NCBI GenBank assembly: GCA_035553515.1
Contig: DATNDG010000006.1
Coordinates: forward strand, 42,999-106,998
Origin: DAHUYF01 sp035553515
Lineage (GTDB): Bacteria > Pseudomonadota > Alphaproteobacteria > ATCC43930 > CGMCC-115725
Length of the DNA stretch: 64,000 nt
Direction: 5' to 3'
Shown here: one piece after another, positions 1-9,097 of the stretch
Position numbering within the stretch: the stretch's first letter is position 1
How the letters are laid out: every line of letters begins with the position of its first letter
Notes under the pieces: generated by a model
Database searches by the model: none
Told to the model about the DNA's origin: nothing
What the model saw: only the letters and a program-made list of their open reading frames with translations
Program-made: the position numbers and the translations under genes

Positions 1-42
1 GGTCTCTTCGCAAAGCTGTACGACAGCCAGAAAGAGACTGAG

Positions 43-1923
43 ATGAGCCTGGAGGATTATCTCAAGTCTTGCGCACGTGAGCCCATGGCCTATGCCAGTG
101 CCGCGGAAAGGATGCTGGCGGCTATTGGTGAGCCCGAGATCGTCGATACGAGCCACGACCCGCGCCTCGGCCGGATTTTCATGAATCGCAGTGTGCGGGT
201 GTATCCGGCCTTTGCCGACTTCTATGGCATGGAAGAAACCATAGAGCGCATTGTCGGCTACTTCCGCCACGCAGCGCAGGGCCTCGAGGAACGCAAACAG
301 GTCCTCTACCTCCTGGGACCGGTCGGCGGCGGCAAATCGTCGCTCGCGGAGCGGCTGAAGCTGCTGATGGAGAAGATGCCGATCTATGTACTGAAGGCGG
401 GCAAGGAGGTGAGCCCTGTCTTCGAGAGCCCTCTCGGCCTCTTCGATCCGATCCGCATGGGCGACACGCTGGAGCGGAACTATCGCATTCCGAAGCGGCG
501 CCTGACGGGCCTCGCCTCACCCTGGGCACTGAAGCGCCTCGACGAGTTCGGCGGCGACATCTCCAAGTTCACGGTCGTGCGCCTGCACCCCTCGCGGCTG
601 CGCCAAGTCTGCATCGCGAAGACCGAGCCGGGCGACGAGAACAACCAGGACATCTCCAGCCTGGTGGGCAAGGTCGACATCCGCAAGCTCGAATATTTCA
701 GCCAGGCCGATGCCGACGCCTATGCTTTCTCCGGCGGGCTCAATCGCACCTCGCAGGGCATCCTTGAATTCGTCGAGATGTTCAAGGCGCCGATCAAGAT
801 GCTCCACCCGCTGCTGACCGCGACGCAGGAGGCGAATTACATCGGCTCCGAGAACATCGGCGCGATCCCCTACCAGGGCATCATTCTCGCCCACTCCAAC
901 GAGGCGGAGTGGCAGACCTTCAAGAACAACCGCAACAACGAGGCCTTCATCGATCGCATCTGCGTGATCAAGGTGCCTTACTGCCTGCGCGCCCACGAGG
1001 AGCGGAAGATCTACGAGAAGCTGCTCACCAACAGCGAGCTCTCTGCGTCGCCTTGCGCCCCCGGCACGCTCGACATGCTGTCGCGCTTCTGCGTGCTGTC
1101 GCGCCTCAAGCCGCACGAGAATTCCAACCTCTACTCGAAGATGCGCGCTTATGACGGCGAGAGCCTTAAGGACAGCGATCCCCGCGCCAAGACGGTGCAG
1201 GAGTATCGCGACTCCGCGGGCGTCGACGAAGGGATGGAGGGGCTTTCGACCCGCTTCGCGTTCAAAGTACTGTCCAGCACCTTCAACTACGACACGCTGG
1301 AAGTCTCGGCCGACCCGGTTCACCTGATGTATGTGCTGGAGCAGGCGATCCGACGCGAGCAGTTCCCCGAGGAAAACGAGAAGAAGCTCTTGACCTTCAT
1401 CAAGGCGGAGCTGGCACCGCGCTATGCGGAGTTCATTGGCAACGAGATCCAGAAGGCCTATCTGGAATCCTATGGTGATTACGGCCAGAACCTGTTCGAT
1501 CGCTATGTGGCCTATGCCGACGCCTGGATTGAGGATCAGGACTACAAGGATCCGGACACGGGTCAGCTCATGGACCGCGAACTGCTGAACCAGGAACTCT
1601 CGAAGATCGAGAAGCCCGCCGGGATCGCCAATCCCAAGGACTTCCGTAACGAGGTGGTGAAGTTCGCGTTGCGTGCCCGCGCCTCCCACGGAGGACGGAA
1701 CCCGTCCTGGACGTCCTACGAGAAACTGCGCGAGGTAATTGAAAAGCGCATGTTCTCTCAGGTCGAGGACCTATTGCCGGTCATCAGCTTCGGGTCGAAG
1801 AAGGACTCCGATACGGAGAAGAAGCACGGGGACTTCCTCGAGCGGATGGTCTCGCGCGGCTACACCCAGCGCCAGGTCCGCCGCCTCGTCGAGTGGTACA
1901 TGCGAGTCAACAAGGCCGGATAG
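43..1923 (+). CDS. prkA: PrkA family serine protein kinase
   Basis: Encodes 626 aa, close to the usual ~640 aa of PrkA/YeaG. The N-terminal half is an AAA-type NTPase with a Walker A motif GPVGGGKS at residues 92-99; the C-terminal part carries the PrkA kinase-like domain. It is a cytoplasmic Ser/Thr kinase, or in newer views an AAA protein, linked to starvation and nitrogen stress in enterobacteria (YeaG) and to sporulation in Bacillus. It opens a three-gene operon with a DUF444 protein and SpoVR, the same order as yeaG-yeaH with ycgB elsewhere, which makes the call firm. The promoter lies at or beyond the left window edge; only 42 bases precede the ATG. Codon use matches its neighbours. Confidence 0.95.
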   Translation: MSLEDYLKSCAREPMAYASAAERMLAAIGEPEIVDTSHDPRLGRIFMNRSVRVYPAFADFYGMEETIERIVGYFRHAAQGLEERKQVLYLLGPVGGGKSSLAERLKLLMEKMPIYVLKAGKEVSPVFESPLGLFDPIRMGDTLERNYRIPKRRLTGLASPWALKRLDEFGGDISKFTVVRLHPSRLRQVCIAKTEPGDENNQDISSLVGKVDIRKLEYFSQADADAYAFSGGLNRTSQGILEFVEMFKAPIKMLHPLLTATQEANYIGSENIGAIPYQGIILAHSNEAEWQTFKNNRNNEAFIDRICVIKVPYCLRAHEERKIYEKLLTNSELSASPCAPGTLDMLSRFCVLSRLKPHENSNLYSKMRAYDGESLKDSDPRAKTVQEYRDSAGVDEGMEGLSTRFAFKVLSSTFNYDTLEVSADPVHLMYVLEQAIRREQFPEENEKKLLTFIKAELAPRYAEFIGNEIQKAYLESYGDYGQNLFDRYVAYADAWIEDQDYKDPDTGQLMDRELLNQELSKIEKPAGIANPKDFRNEVVKFALRARASHGGRNPSWTSYEKLREVIEKRMFSQVEDLLPVISFGSKKDSDTEKKHGDFLERMVSRGYTQRQVRRLVEWYMRVNKAG

Positions 1924-1950
1924 CGGCGCCTTACGGAGATCTCTCGCGCG

Positions 1951-3240
1951 ATGAACATCATCGATCGACGGCCGAATCCCAAAGGCAAAAGCCTTGCCAA
2001 CCGGCAGCGCTTCATCGATCGGGCGAGAGGCGAGGTGAAGAAGGCGCTCGTCGACGCGTTGAAGCGGCGCAAGGTGGGCGAGACGGACGGCGGCGAGAAG
2101 ATCTCGATCCCGAACCGCGGGATCGCCGAGCCGGTGTTCCACCGCGCTGCCCATGGCGGCAGGCGCGACTATGTCGTACCGGGAAACAAGAAATATGTCG
2201 TAGGCGACCGCATCGAGCGACCGCCTTCGGGCGAAGGCGGCGGCCGCGGCGCCAGCAACGAGGATGGCGGCGAGCAGGACGCGTTCGAGTTCGTGCTCTC
2301 GAAGGAGGAATTCCTCAACCTCTTCTTCGAGGATCTGGAACTCCCGGATCTCATCAAGACGCGGCTCAAGGAAACCGAGGCGACACAGCTCACCCGCGCC
2401 GGATATTCGGTCGCCGGCACGCCGGCAAACCTCAACCTGGTGCGCACCATGCGCAACAGCCTGGCGCGGCGCATTTCGCTCCACCGCCCGCGGCCGCATG
2501 AGCTCGCCGCGCTGGAGCGGCAGATCGAGGCGGCGCTCGCTGCCGACGACGCGGAAAGCGCCGGGCAGAGCAAGCTCGAACTCGAGCATCTCCAGCGTCG
2601 CGCCCGGCGCGTCGGCTTCATCGACCCCGTCGATGTCCGCTACAACCGCTTTGACCGGGTGCCAAAGCCAAACACGCAGGCGGTCATGTTCTGCCTTATG
2701 GACGTGTCGGGCTCGATGACCGAAGCGATGAAGGATCTCGCCAAGCGCTTCTTCCTGCTGCTGCATGTCTTCCTGACGCGGCGCTACAAGCAAGTCGACA
2801 TCGTCTTCATCCGCCATACCAGCAATGCGCAGGAGGTGGACGAAGAAACCTTCTTCCATAGCCGAGAGACGGGTGGCACGATCGTCTCGACCGCGCTCGA
2901 AGAGATGATGCGGGTCGTGCGCGCCCGCTACAGCCCCGATAACTGGAACATCTATGCGGCGCAGGCCTCGGACGGCGACAACTATACCGAGGACAGCGAT
3001 CGCTGCAGCCAGCTGCTCGGCGGCGAGATCCTACCGTTGAGCCAGTACTTCGCCTATATCGAGGTCGGCGCCGAGGCGACGTTGCGCCACGGCTTCCCCT
3101 CGCCGCCCACCGATCTCTGGCGTACCTACAGCCAGATCGCCGAGCAGCACCGCAATTTCGCCATGCGCAAGGTTGCGGATCAGACGCAGATCTTCCCGGT
3201 CTTCCACGAGCTTTTTGCCAAGCAGCGGGAGCACGCCTGA
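1951..3240 (+). CDS. yeaH: YeaH family protein (DUF444)
   Basis: A 429-aa DUF444 protein. The C-terminal half is von Willebrand factor A-like: a MIDAS-type DVSGS stretch begins at about residue 251 (D251, S253, S255), followed by a predicted Rossmann-like core. The N-terminal half is charged and rich in Arg/Lys and Glu. YeaH proteins almost always sit between PrkA and SpoVR and are thought to act with the kinase; the molecular role is not established. The start has an ACGGAG Shine-Dalgarno upstream, 27 bases after prkA, and the stop overlaps the spoVR ATG by one base (TGATG), so the three are probably translationally coupled. Confidence 0.92.
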   Translation: MNIIDRRPNPKGKSLANRQRFIDRARGEVKKALVDALKRRKVGETDGGEKISIPNRGIAEPVFHRAAHGGRRDYVVPGNKKYVVGDRIERPPSGEGGGRGASNEDGGEQDAFEFVLSKEEFLNLFFEDLELPDLIKTRLKETEATQLTRAGYSVAGTPANLNLVRTMRNSLARRISLHRPRPHELAALERQIEAALAADDAESAGQSKLELEHLQRRARRVGFIDPVDVRYNRFDRVPKPNTQAVMFCLMDVSGSMTEAMKDLAKRFFLLLHVFLTRRYKQVDIVFIRHTSNAQEVDEETFFHSRETGGTIVSTALEEMMRVVRARYSPDNWNIYAAQASDGDNYTEDSDRCSQLLGGEILPLSQYFAYIEVGAEATLRHGFPSPPTDLWRTYSQIAEQHRNFAMRKVADQTQIFPVFHELFAKQREHA

Positions 3241-4805
3241 TGGCCGCGGACGGAGGTATCGCGACGCCGAACCGGCTTCTTTTCGAAGGACCGGAATGGG
3301 ATTTCGAGAAGATCCGCCGGGTTTACGGCGCGATCGAGGAGATTGCGCTCGGCGAGCTCGGTCTCGACGTCTATCCCAATCAGGTCGAGGTAATCACCTC
3401 CGAGCAGATGCTCGACGCTTACGCCTCGATCGGACTGCCGCTCATGTACCGGCACTGGAGCTTTGGCAAGCGCTTCGCCCGCGAGGAGGCGCTTTATCGC
3501 CACGGCCTCCAGGGCCTCGCCTACGAGATTGTCATCAATTCGAGCCCGTGCATCAGCTACATCATGGAAGAGAACTCCATGACGATGCAGGCGCTCGTCA
3601 TCGCGCATGCCGCCTTCGGCCACAACCATTTCTTCAAGAACAACTACCTGTTCCGCCAGTGGACAGACGCCACCGGCATTCTCGACTATCTCACCTTTGC
3701 GCGCGATTTCGTCGCTCATGCCGAAGAGAGCCATGGCGCCGAGGCCGTGGAGCGTGTGCTTGACGCCGCGCATGCGCTGATGAACCACGGCGTCCACCGT
3801 TACGACCGGCCGGCGAAGCTCAACCTCGAAGATGAGCGGCGCCGCCAGGAAGAACGCCGCCGCCACTTCGAATCGAATTACGACGACATCTGGCGCACCG
3901 CCATCATCGGCGAGCAGCGCGATGAGGAGCAGGAGGGCCAGAGCCGCGAGAAGCGCCGAGCGGAGATACGCCGCAAGCTCGGGTTGCCCGAAGAGAACCT
4001 GCTCTACTTCCTCGAGAAGCGAGCACCGCGGCTCGAACCGTGGCAGCGCGAGCTGGTCCGCATTGCCCGCCACATCTCCCAGTATTTCTACCCGCAGAAG
4101 CAGACGCGGCTGCTCAACGAAGGTTGTGCCACCTTCTGCCACTACGAGATCATGACCCGGCTGCATGAGAAGGGCATGATCAGCGACGGTTCCTTCCTCG
4201 AGGTGCTGCACTCGCACACCGGCGTCGTGTCTCAGCCGGAATTCGACGACCGGCGCTATAACGGCATCAATCCTTACGCGCTGGGCTTCGCTATGATGCG
4301 CGACATCAAGCGCATCTGCCTCGAGCCGGAAGACGAGGACCGCGAGTGGTTCCCCGACATCGCCGGAAACGGCGATCCCTACGGCACGCTGCGGCACGCC
4401 TGGGCCAATTATCGCGACGAGAGCTTCGTCCTGCAGTATCTGAGCCCGCGGCTCATCCGCGAGTTCCGCCTGTTCAAGGTCCTCGACGAGGAGAGCGCCG
4501 ACGCGCTGGTCGTCGATGCCATTCACGACGAGCGCGGCTATCGCGAGATCCGCCGCGCGCTGGCGCGCCACTACGATCTGGCGCGGCACGAGCCCGACAT
4601 CCAGATCCGCGATGTCGATCTCGAAGGCGACCGCTGTCTCGTGCTGAGCCATGCTGTTCACGACGGCGTCTTGCTCGACGAGCCCAGCGCCAAGGCGGTG
4701 CTGGAGCAACTCGGCGAGCTTTGGCGCTACGGCATTCGGCTCGAGGAGGTCGATGCAGCGACCGACCGGATCGTCAAATCGCACGAGCTGCCGGCCCGGC
4801 TCTAA
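3240..4805 (+). CDS. spoVR: SpoVR family protein (YcgB-like)
   Basis: A 521-aa SpoVR/YcgB homologue of near-family length. Recognised from the SpoVR hallmarks, including the N-terminal WDFEKIRRVYGAIEEIA-type region and the conserved central block around the HWSFGKRF and NSSPCISY motifs. The biochemical activity is unknown; in Bacillus the protein affects spore cortex formation, while in non-sporulating proteobacteria it travels with PrkA and YeaH as a stress/stationary-phase module. The ATG overlaps the yeaH stop by one base. Its own stop overlaps by four bases with the convergent MFS gene, so read-through from either side would produce antisense RNA. Confidence 0.93.
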   Translation: MAADGGIATPNRLLFEGPEWDFEKIRRVYGAIEEIALGELGLDVYPNQVEVITSEQMLDAYASIGLPLMYRHWSFGKRFAREEALYRHGLQGLAYEIVINSSPCISYIMEENSMTMQALVIAHAAFGHNHFFKNNYLFRQWTDATGILDYLTFARDFVAHAEESHGAEAVERVLDAAHALMNHGVHRYDRPAKLNLEDERRRQEERRRHFESNYDDIWRTAIIGEQRDEEQEGQSREKRRAEIRRKLGLPEENLLYFLEKRAPRLEPWQRELVRIARHISQYFYPQKQTRLLNEGCATFCHYEIMTRLHEKGMISDGSFLEVLHSHTGVVSQPEFDDRRYNGINPYALGFAMMRDIKRICLEPEDEDREWFPDIAGNGDPYGTLRHAWANYRDESFVLQYLSPRLIREFRLFKVLDEESADALVVDAIHDERGYREIRRALARHYDLARHEPDIQIRDVDLEGDRCLVLSHAVHDGVLLDEPSAKAVLEQLGELWRYGIRLEEVDAATDRIVKSHELPARL

Positions 4806-6046
4806 ACCGGAACCCGCTTCCCTCCGCCCAGGATCAGCGCTGCCGCGGTCAGGTGCAGCGCCAGGGCCAGCATCAGCGGCGCAGCAAAACCGCCCGAGAA
4901 GTCGTGCAAGGCTCCGAAGACCGCCGGAGCGAAGCTGAAGAATGCCTGATTCACCGCGATCGCGAGGGCCACGACCCGGCCGAGATCGCCGGTAGCGAAT
5001 TCGCGCTCGGCGATCAGCGGGGGCAGCGACACCAGATTTCCGAGCCCGAGGCCGAAGAGCACGCAGCCCGACAGCACCGACGCGCTCCCTTTCCCCAGCA
5101 ACAGAAGGATCAGCCCGGCCGATTGGAGCGCGAAGTTGCCGGCGGCGGCGCGGCGCCGGTCGAGTTGGTCGATGAACGCGCCGAGCAGCAGCCGGCCAAG
5201 CACGGCGCAGGATGAGGTGAGGCTCACGGCTCCGGCGGCGCCCCCCTCGCCGAGCGTCGGCACGAGCAGGCTCACAAGGATGGCGACCAATCCGACCTGC
5301 GAAAAGAGGCCGAGCGCGAAGGCGCCCGAGAGCGTCAGGAAGCCGCGATGCCGGAAGAGCGTGCTTCGGCTCACCGGATCCGCCGAAGCGGCAGCGGCGC
5401 ATGCGCCCGCCGACGCCACGTCGCCATCCGCGCCGAGGCCCATGCTTTCGGGTGTCGGCGCCAGATAGCGGCCGGCAAGCCACCACAGGAGAGCCAGCGT
5501 CACCGCGGCCACAGCGCTTGCCGCGCCCGGCAGACCCAGCCGGCCGATCAGCACGGTCCAGAGCGGCACGAACAGCACGCCGCCGATGCTCGCACCGTTG
5601 AAAGCGAGGCTGAGCGCGAGGCCGCGCCGGCGCCTGAACCACGGGGCAAGCATGGCATTGATCGCGGCACTGCTCGTCGCGGACCAGCCGATTGCGGTCA
5701 AGGTCGCGGCCACGAAGAGCTCCCAGGGAGCGGCCGCGAGCCCCCAGCCGAGAACGCCCGCGGCAAGTGCGAGAACGCCGCCGCGGGTCGTCGCCGCGAG
5801 GCCGAAGCGTCTATGGGCGTCGTCGAGACAGGCGACCAGCGCCGCGCTGACGAGATAATGCGCGGTGATGGCGGCCGAGATCAGCGAAAGCGGCCAACCG
5901 CGCGCGTCATGGATGGCATACAGGAAGACCGAGAGGCCATAAAAACCGATACCCCAGGCGAAGATTGCATAGGTGAACGCCGCGGCAACCACGTGCCACC
6001 CGAAGAAGCCGCTGCGACTCTCTGCCTGCGCCGTCGCCATCGGCAC
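4802..6046 (-). CDS. MFS transporter (monocarboxylate/OFA-like)
   Basis: A 414-aa integral membrane protein with about 12 predicted hydrophobic helices and a charged loop near the middle typical of the major facilitator superfamily. The N-terminus (FFGWHVV followed by a GIGFYGLSVFLYAI helix) and the APWFRRRRGLALSLAFNGASIGG loop between helices 4 and 5 resemble MFS proteins annotated as monocarboxylate or oxalate/formate-type carriers. Substrate cannot be read from the sequence. It stands alone, convergent with spoVR, and 65 bases downstream of the divergent-side msrB gene on the same strand, so it may be cotranscribed with msrB. Confidence 0.85.
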   Translation of the reverse strand: MPMATAQAESRSGFFGWHVVAAAFTYAIFAWGIGFYGLSVFLYAIHDARGWPLSLISAAITAHYLVSAALVACLDDAHRRFGLAATTRGGVLALAAGVLGWGLAAAPWELFVAATLTAIGWSATSSAAINAMLAPWFRRRRGLALSLAFNGASIGGVLFVPLWTVLIGRLGLPGAASAVAAVTLALLWWLAGRYLAPTPESMGLGADGDVASAGACAAAASADPVSRSTLFRHRGFLTLSGAFALGLFSQVGLVAILVSLLVPTLGEGGAAGAVSLTSSCAVLGRLLLGAFIDQLDRRRAAAGNFALQSAGLILLLLGKGSASVLSGCVLFGLGLGNLVSLPPLIAEREFATGDLGRVVALAIAVNQAFFSFAPAVFGALHDFSGGFAAPLMLALALHLTAAALILGGGKRVPV

Positions 6047-6111
6047 AGATCTAAAGGCGCGCGGCGCTTGCTTCTATCTGGAACAGTACGGCCGAAACCG
6101 AAGCTTCGCGC

Positions 6112-6507
6112 CTATTTGGGCTTCAGCGCCAGCGACGCCGAATTGAGGCAGTAGCGCAGGCCTGTGGGCGGCGGCCCATCCTCGAAGACATGGCCGAGAT
6201 GGGCTTCGCAGCGACTGCACAAGACTTCGGTGCGGGACATGAAGAGGCTGCGGTCGGTCTCGGTTGCGACGCGATCGGCGGCGATCGGCGCCCAGAAGCT
6301 CGGCCAGCCCGTGCCCGAATCGAATTTCGTGCTGGAGTCGAACAGTTCCTGGCCGCAGCAGATGCAGGCATAGACGCCGGGAGTCTTAGTATCCCAATAG
6401 GCGCCGGTGAACGCGCGTTCCGTGCCCTTTCGACGGGCGATGCGGTACTGCTCCGGCGTGAGCTGCGCCCGCCATTCGGCGTCGCTTTTCTCGGGCTTGT
6501 CGCTCAT
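6112..6507 (-). CDS. msrB: Peptide-methionine (R)-S-oxide reductase MsrB
   Basis: A 131-aa MsrB that reduces methionine-R-sulfoxide in oxidised proteins. Two zinc-binding CxxC pairs are visible (C48/C51 and C97/C100) and the catalytic Cys is C120 in the RYCLNSASL motif; the GTGWPSFW signature is present. The start was placed at the ATG giving MSDKPEK because an AAGGAGG Shine-Dalgarno sits just upstream; an 18-codon upstream extension is open but Arg/Gly-rich and unlikely. There is no msrA fused or adjacent and no signal peptide, so it is cytoplasmic. Confidence 0.96.
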   Translation of the reverse strand: MSDKPEKSDAEWRAQLTPEQYRIARRKGTERAFTGAYWDTKTPGVYACICCGQELFDSSTKFDSGTGWPSFWAPIAADRVATETDRSLFMSRTEVLCSRCEAHLGHVFEDGPPPTGLRYCLNSASLALKPK

Positions 6508-6635
6508 CGATCGCCTCCTTCGCCAGCCAGCGCATCCTATCGCCGGCCCTGGGCCGCGCAAGACACCGGCATTTGCCCTCCGTTCCTCCCTCCCCTATGT
6601 CACCGTCTGGCGCCGCAGCCACAGGAGACCTCCCC

Positions 6636-7769
6636 GTGAGCGACGAGCAGAGCCCCGTCACGCGGTACCGTAGCAATCTGCGGGGCGAGATGGACAGCGC
6701 TGCGCTCTATCGCGCGCTCGCTGAGGCCGAGGCCAATCCGCAGCTGAAGCAGGTCTATACTCGCCTCGCCGCGGTGGAGTCGGCACATGCCGAATTCTGG
6801 CGCAAGCGTCTCTCCAAGATCGGCGCCGTCACCGGGCTGAGCCGCCCGTCCTGGCGCACACGCGCGCTCGCCTGGGCGGCGCGGCGCTTCGGGCCGGAGA
6901 TCGTCCTGCCGCTGGTCAACAGCCTAGAACGCGCGGATTTCGACAAATACGATGCCCAGCCGGAAGCGGTTGCGGCGGGCCTGCCGCAGGACGAGCGGTC
7001 GCATTCGCGGGTGATCGCCGCGATGGCGCGGCCACCGCATGGCGGGCTTTCCGGCGGTGCGCTGGCGCAGCTCGAAGGCCGCCATCGCAGCGCCGGCGGC
7101 AATGCGCTGCGTGCCGCCGTGCTGGGCGCCAATGACGGTCTCGTCTCCAATCTCAGCCTGGTCATGGGCGTTGCCGGCGCCGATTTCTCCAGCCATACCA
7201 TCCTGGTCACGGGCCTTGCCGGGCTCATCGCCGGCGCCTGCTCGATGGCGATGGGTGAATGGCTCTCGGTCAACAGCTCACGCGAATTCTATCAGCAGCA
7301 GATCGCCGTCGAAGGCGCGGAACTGACCGAGTTTCCGGAGGAGGAAAAACAGGAGCTGTCGCTGATCTACCAGGCCAAGGGCCTGTCGGAGCCGCAGGCA
7401 AAGCTGCTGGCCGAGCGCCTCATCGGCGATCGCGATACGGCGCTCGACACGCTCGCGCGCGAGGAGCTGGGCATCAATCCCGAAGAACTCGGCGGCTCCG
7501 CGTGGACGGCGGGTGCGACGTCGTTCCTGCTTTTCGCCGGCGGCGCCATCATCCCGGTCCTGCCGTTCTTTGCGCTTACCGGCATCAACGCCGCCGGCAC
7601 CAGCCTCGCGCTGAGCGCTGCGGCCATGTTCGCAATCGGCGCCGGCACGACGCTCTTCACCGGTCGCGGCGTGCTGTTCTCCGGGCTGCGGCAGCTCGCC
7701 ATCGGCATCGCGGCTGCCGGCGTCACCTACGGTGTGGGCAAGGTGATCGGGGTGTCAATCGGCGGCTGA
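6636..7769 (+). CDS. Ferritin-like/VIT1-CCC1 fusion membrane protein (MbfA-like)
   Basis: 377 aa when started at the GTG preceded by AGGAG (6623-6627); an ATG 63 bases upstream is in frame but gives a low-complexity Pro/Ser leader. The N-terminal ~150 residues are rubrerythrin/ferritin-like, with metal-site motifs around ESAHAEFW and DERSHSRV. The C-terminal part is a VIT1/CCC1-type iron/manganese transporter with the LGANDGLVSN signature and five hydrophobic helices. The architecture matches the MbfA (Er-VIT1) iron exporters of rhizobia, which protect against iron and peroxide. No Irr-type ICE box (TTTAGAA-like) is seen upstream, so regulation may differ. Confidence 0.88.
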   Translation: MSDEQSPVTRYRSNLRGEMDSAALYRALAEAEANPQLKQVYTRLAAVESAHAEFWRKRLSKIGAVTGLSRPSWRTRALAWAARRFGPEIVLPLVNSLERADFDKYDAQPEAVAAGLPQDERSHSRVIAAMARPPHGGLSGGALAQLEGRHRSAGGNALRAAVLGANDGLVSNLSLVMGVAGADFSSHTILVTGLAGLIAGACSMAMGEWLSVNSSREFYQQQIAVEGAELTEFPEEEKQELSLIYQAKGLSEPQAKLLAERLIGDRDTALDTLAREELGINPEELGGSAWTAGATSFLLFAGGAIIPVLPFFALTGINAAGTSLALSAAAMFAIGAGTTLFTGRGVLFSGLRQLAIGIAAAGVTYGVGKVIGVSIGG

Positions 7770-7922
7770 TCAGTGAGCATAGAGGCCGCAATTGTGGCCG
7801 CCCGATGTGGCACAGCTCTGCAGCCGGTTCCAGTCGTGGAACTGAACGAGCAGCTCATAGCCGAGAAACGCCGCAAGGGCCGCGGCGAGCAGGGCGATGA
7901 ACTTCAGTCGATCGGGTGTCAT
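7770..7922 (-). CDS. Small single-pass membrane protein, 50 aa
   Basis: A 50-codon frame reading MTPDRLKFIALLAAALAAFL at its N-terminus, with one hydrophobic helix (about residues 7-26), then an amphipathic VQFHDWNRLQSCATSGGHNC tail. The W-x-RLQ-x-C ... GG-x-NC tail with two Cys recalls short, uncharacterised alphaproteobacterial membrane proteins. The gene abuts the convergent ferritin-VIT1 stop codon with no gap. No function can be assigned; the paired Cys would face one side of the membrane and could bind metal or form a disulfide. Hydrophobicity pattern and third-position GC support coding; no strong Shine-Dalgarno is seen. Confidence 0.6.
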   Translation of the reverse strand: MTPDRLKFIALLAAALAAFLGYELLVQFHDWNRLQSCATSGGHNCGLYAH

Positions 7923-8188
7923 GGGCGCCGGCCAATATGGAAAGAATCTGGCGTCGCGGCATGTTGCGCTATGCCACGATCCTGCACAAGCCGCTTCGGC
8001 GGCGAACGCAGGGGTATCGCCTTCCGCCGCACGCGCAGCGCCGCCGCGGAAGTAGCAGGCGAGCGCTCGGCGCCGCCGGGCGCCGGTTTCCTCGCGGCGA
8101 GGGTTCGCTCTATGCTCGCTTTGCCGGGTCGCCGGACCCCGCCCCGGCGGCGGGTGAGAAGGAGGACCGGTCAGCGAGGAGGAAACAC

Positions 8189-9055
8189 ATGCGGCTGGTG
8201 TCGTTTGACGAAGGGGGCGCAGCCAGGCTGGGCGTGCTCCAGGGCGAGATGGCGGTCGATCTCGCGCGCGCAGCGCCGCAGCTGCCGCGTGATCTGCTCG
8301 GCCTGATCCGTTCCGGCTCGGATGCCTTTGCCGCCGCCGCAGAAGCCGGCCGCAAGGCGAAAGCAGAGACGCTGCGACCGCTCGCGGAGCTGCGCTACCG
8401 CGTGCCGCTGGAAAATGCCGGAAAGATCATCTGTCTCGGCCTCAACTATGTCGACCACGCCGCCGAAGGCGGTCACGCCAAGCCGGAATATCCGAGCTTC
8501 TTCCTGCGTTGCGCCACCTCGCTGGTCGCCCATGGCGAGCCGATGTGGCGGCCCCGGGCCTCGATCAAACTCGACTACGAGGCGGAGCTGGTCGCCGTGA
8601 TGGGCCGTCGGGCGCGGCACGTTCGCGCCGCCGACGCGCTCGGCTATATCGCCGGCTATTCCTGCTTCAACGACGGGTCGGTGCGCGATTATCAGCGCAA
8701 GACCTCGCAATGGACCATCGGCAAGAATTTCGACCGTACCGGCGGATTCGGTCCGCATTTCGTCACCGCCGATGAACTGCCGCCCGGCGCCGCCGGGCTG
8801 TCGATCCAGTCGCGGCTCAACGGCGCAGTGATGCAGAACGCCAACACCAGCGACATGCTCTTCCCCGTAGCCGAGACGGTGGCCCTGCTGAGCGAGTGCC
8901 TGACGCTCGAGCCCGGCGACCTCCTGGTCATGGGAACACCTGCCGGAGTGGGCCATGCCCGCAATCCGCCGGTGTGGATGAAGGCCGGCGATACCATCGA
9001 AATCGCCATCGAAGGCGTCGGCCTGCTCAGCAACCCGATCGTCGACGAGCCCTAG
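8189..9055 (+). CDS. Fumarylacetoacetate hydrolase family protein
   Basis: A 288-aa FAH-family enzyme. The N-terminal small domain (MRLVSFDEGG) is followed by the conserved catalytic domain with the KIICLGLNYVDHA motif, metal-binding Glu residues in DYEAELVAVMG and an Asp in FNDGSVRDYQ, and the GTPAGVG loop near the C-terminus. Members cleave carbon-carbon bonds or decarboxylate/hydrate 2-oxo acids in aromatic or sugar catabolism; the substrate here is open. The start is set by GAGGAGG about 8 bases upstream; a 91-codon upstream extension is Arg-rich and non-native. Nearby DUF1330 and VOC genes suggest small-molecule catabolism but give no pathway. Confidence 0.9.
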   Translation: MRLVSFDEGGAARLGVLQGEMAVDLARAAPQLPRDLLGLIRSGSDAFAAAAEAGRKAKAETLRPLAELRYRVPLENAGKIICLGLNYVDHAAEGGHAKPEYPSFFLRCATSLVAHGEPMWRPRASIKLDYEAELVAVMGRRARHVRAADALGYIAGYSCFNDGSVRDYQRKTSQWTIGKNFDRTGGFGPHFVTADELPPGAAGLSIQSRLNGAVMQNANTSDMLFPVAETVALLSECLTLEPGDLLVMGTPAGVGHARNPPVWMKAGDTIEIAIEGVGLLSNPIVDEP

Positions 9056-9097
9056 GTGAATCCGCGCGGCGAATTCGCCCAGAGGAACCCTGCCCGC

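Noticed and set aside
517..1689. 390-aa open frame antisense to prkA
   Set aside because: Mirror of a clear PrkA coding region; composition (Val/Leu/Arg/Glu/Ala mix without motif) is typical of GC-rich antisense frames.
3180..5642. 820-aa minus-strand open frame spanning spoVR and the MFS gene
   Set aside because: Overlaps two recognised genes in other frames and shows no domain.
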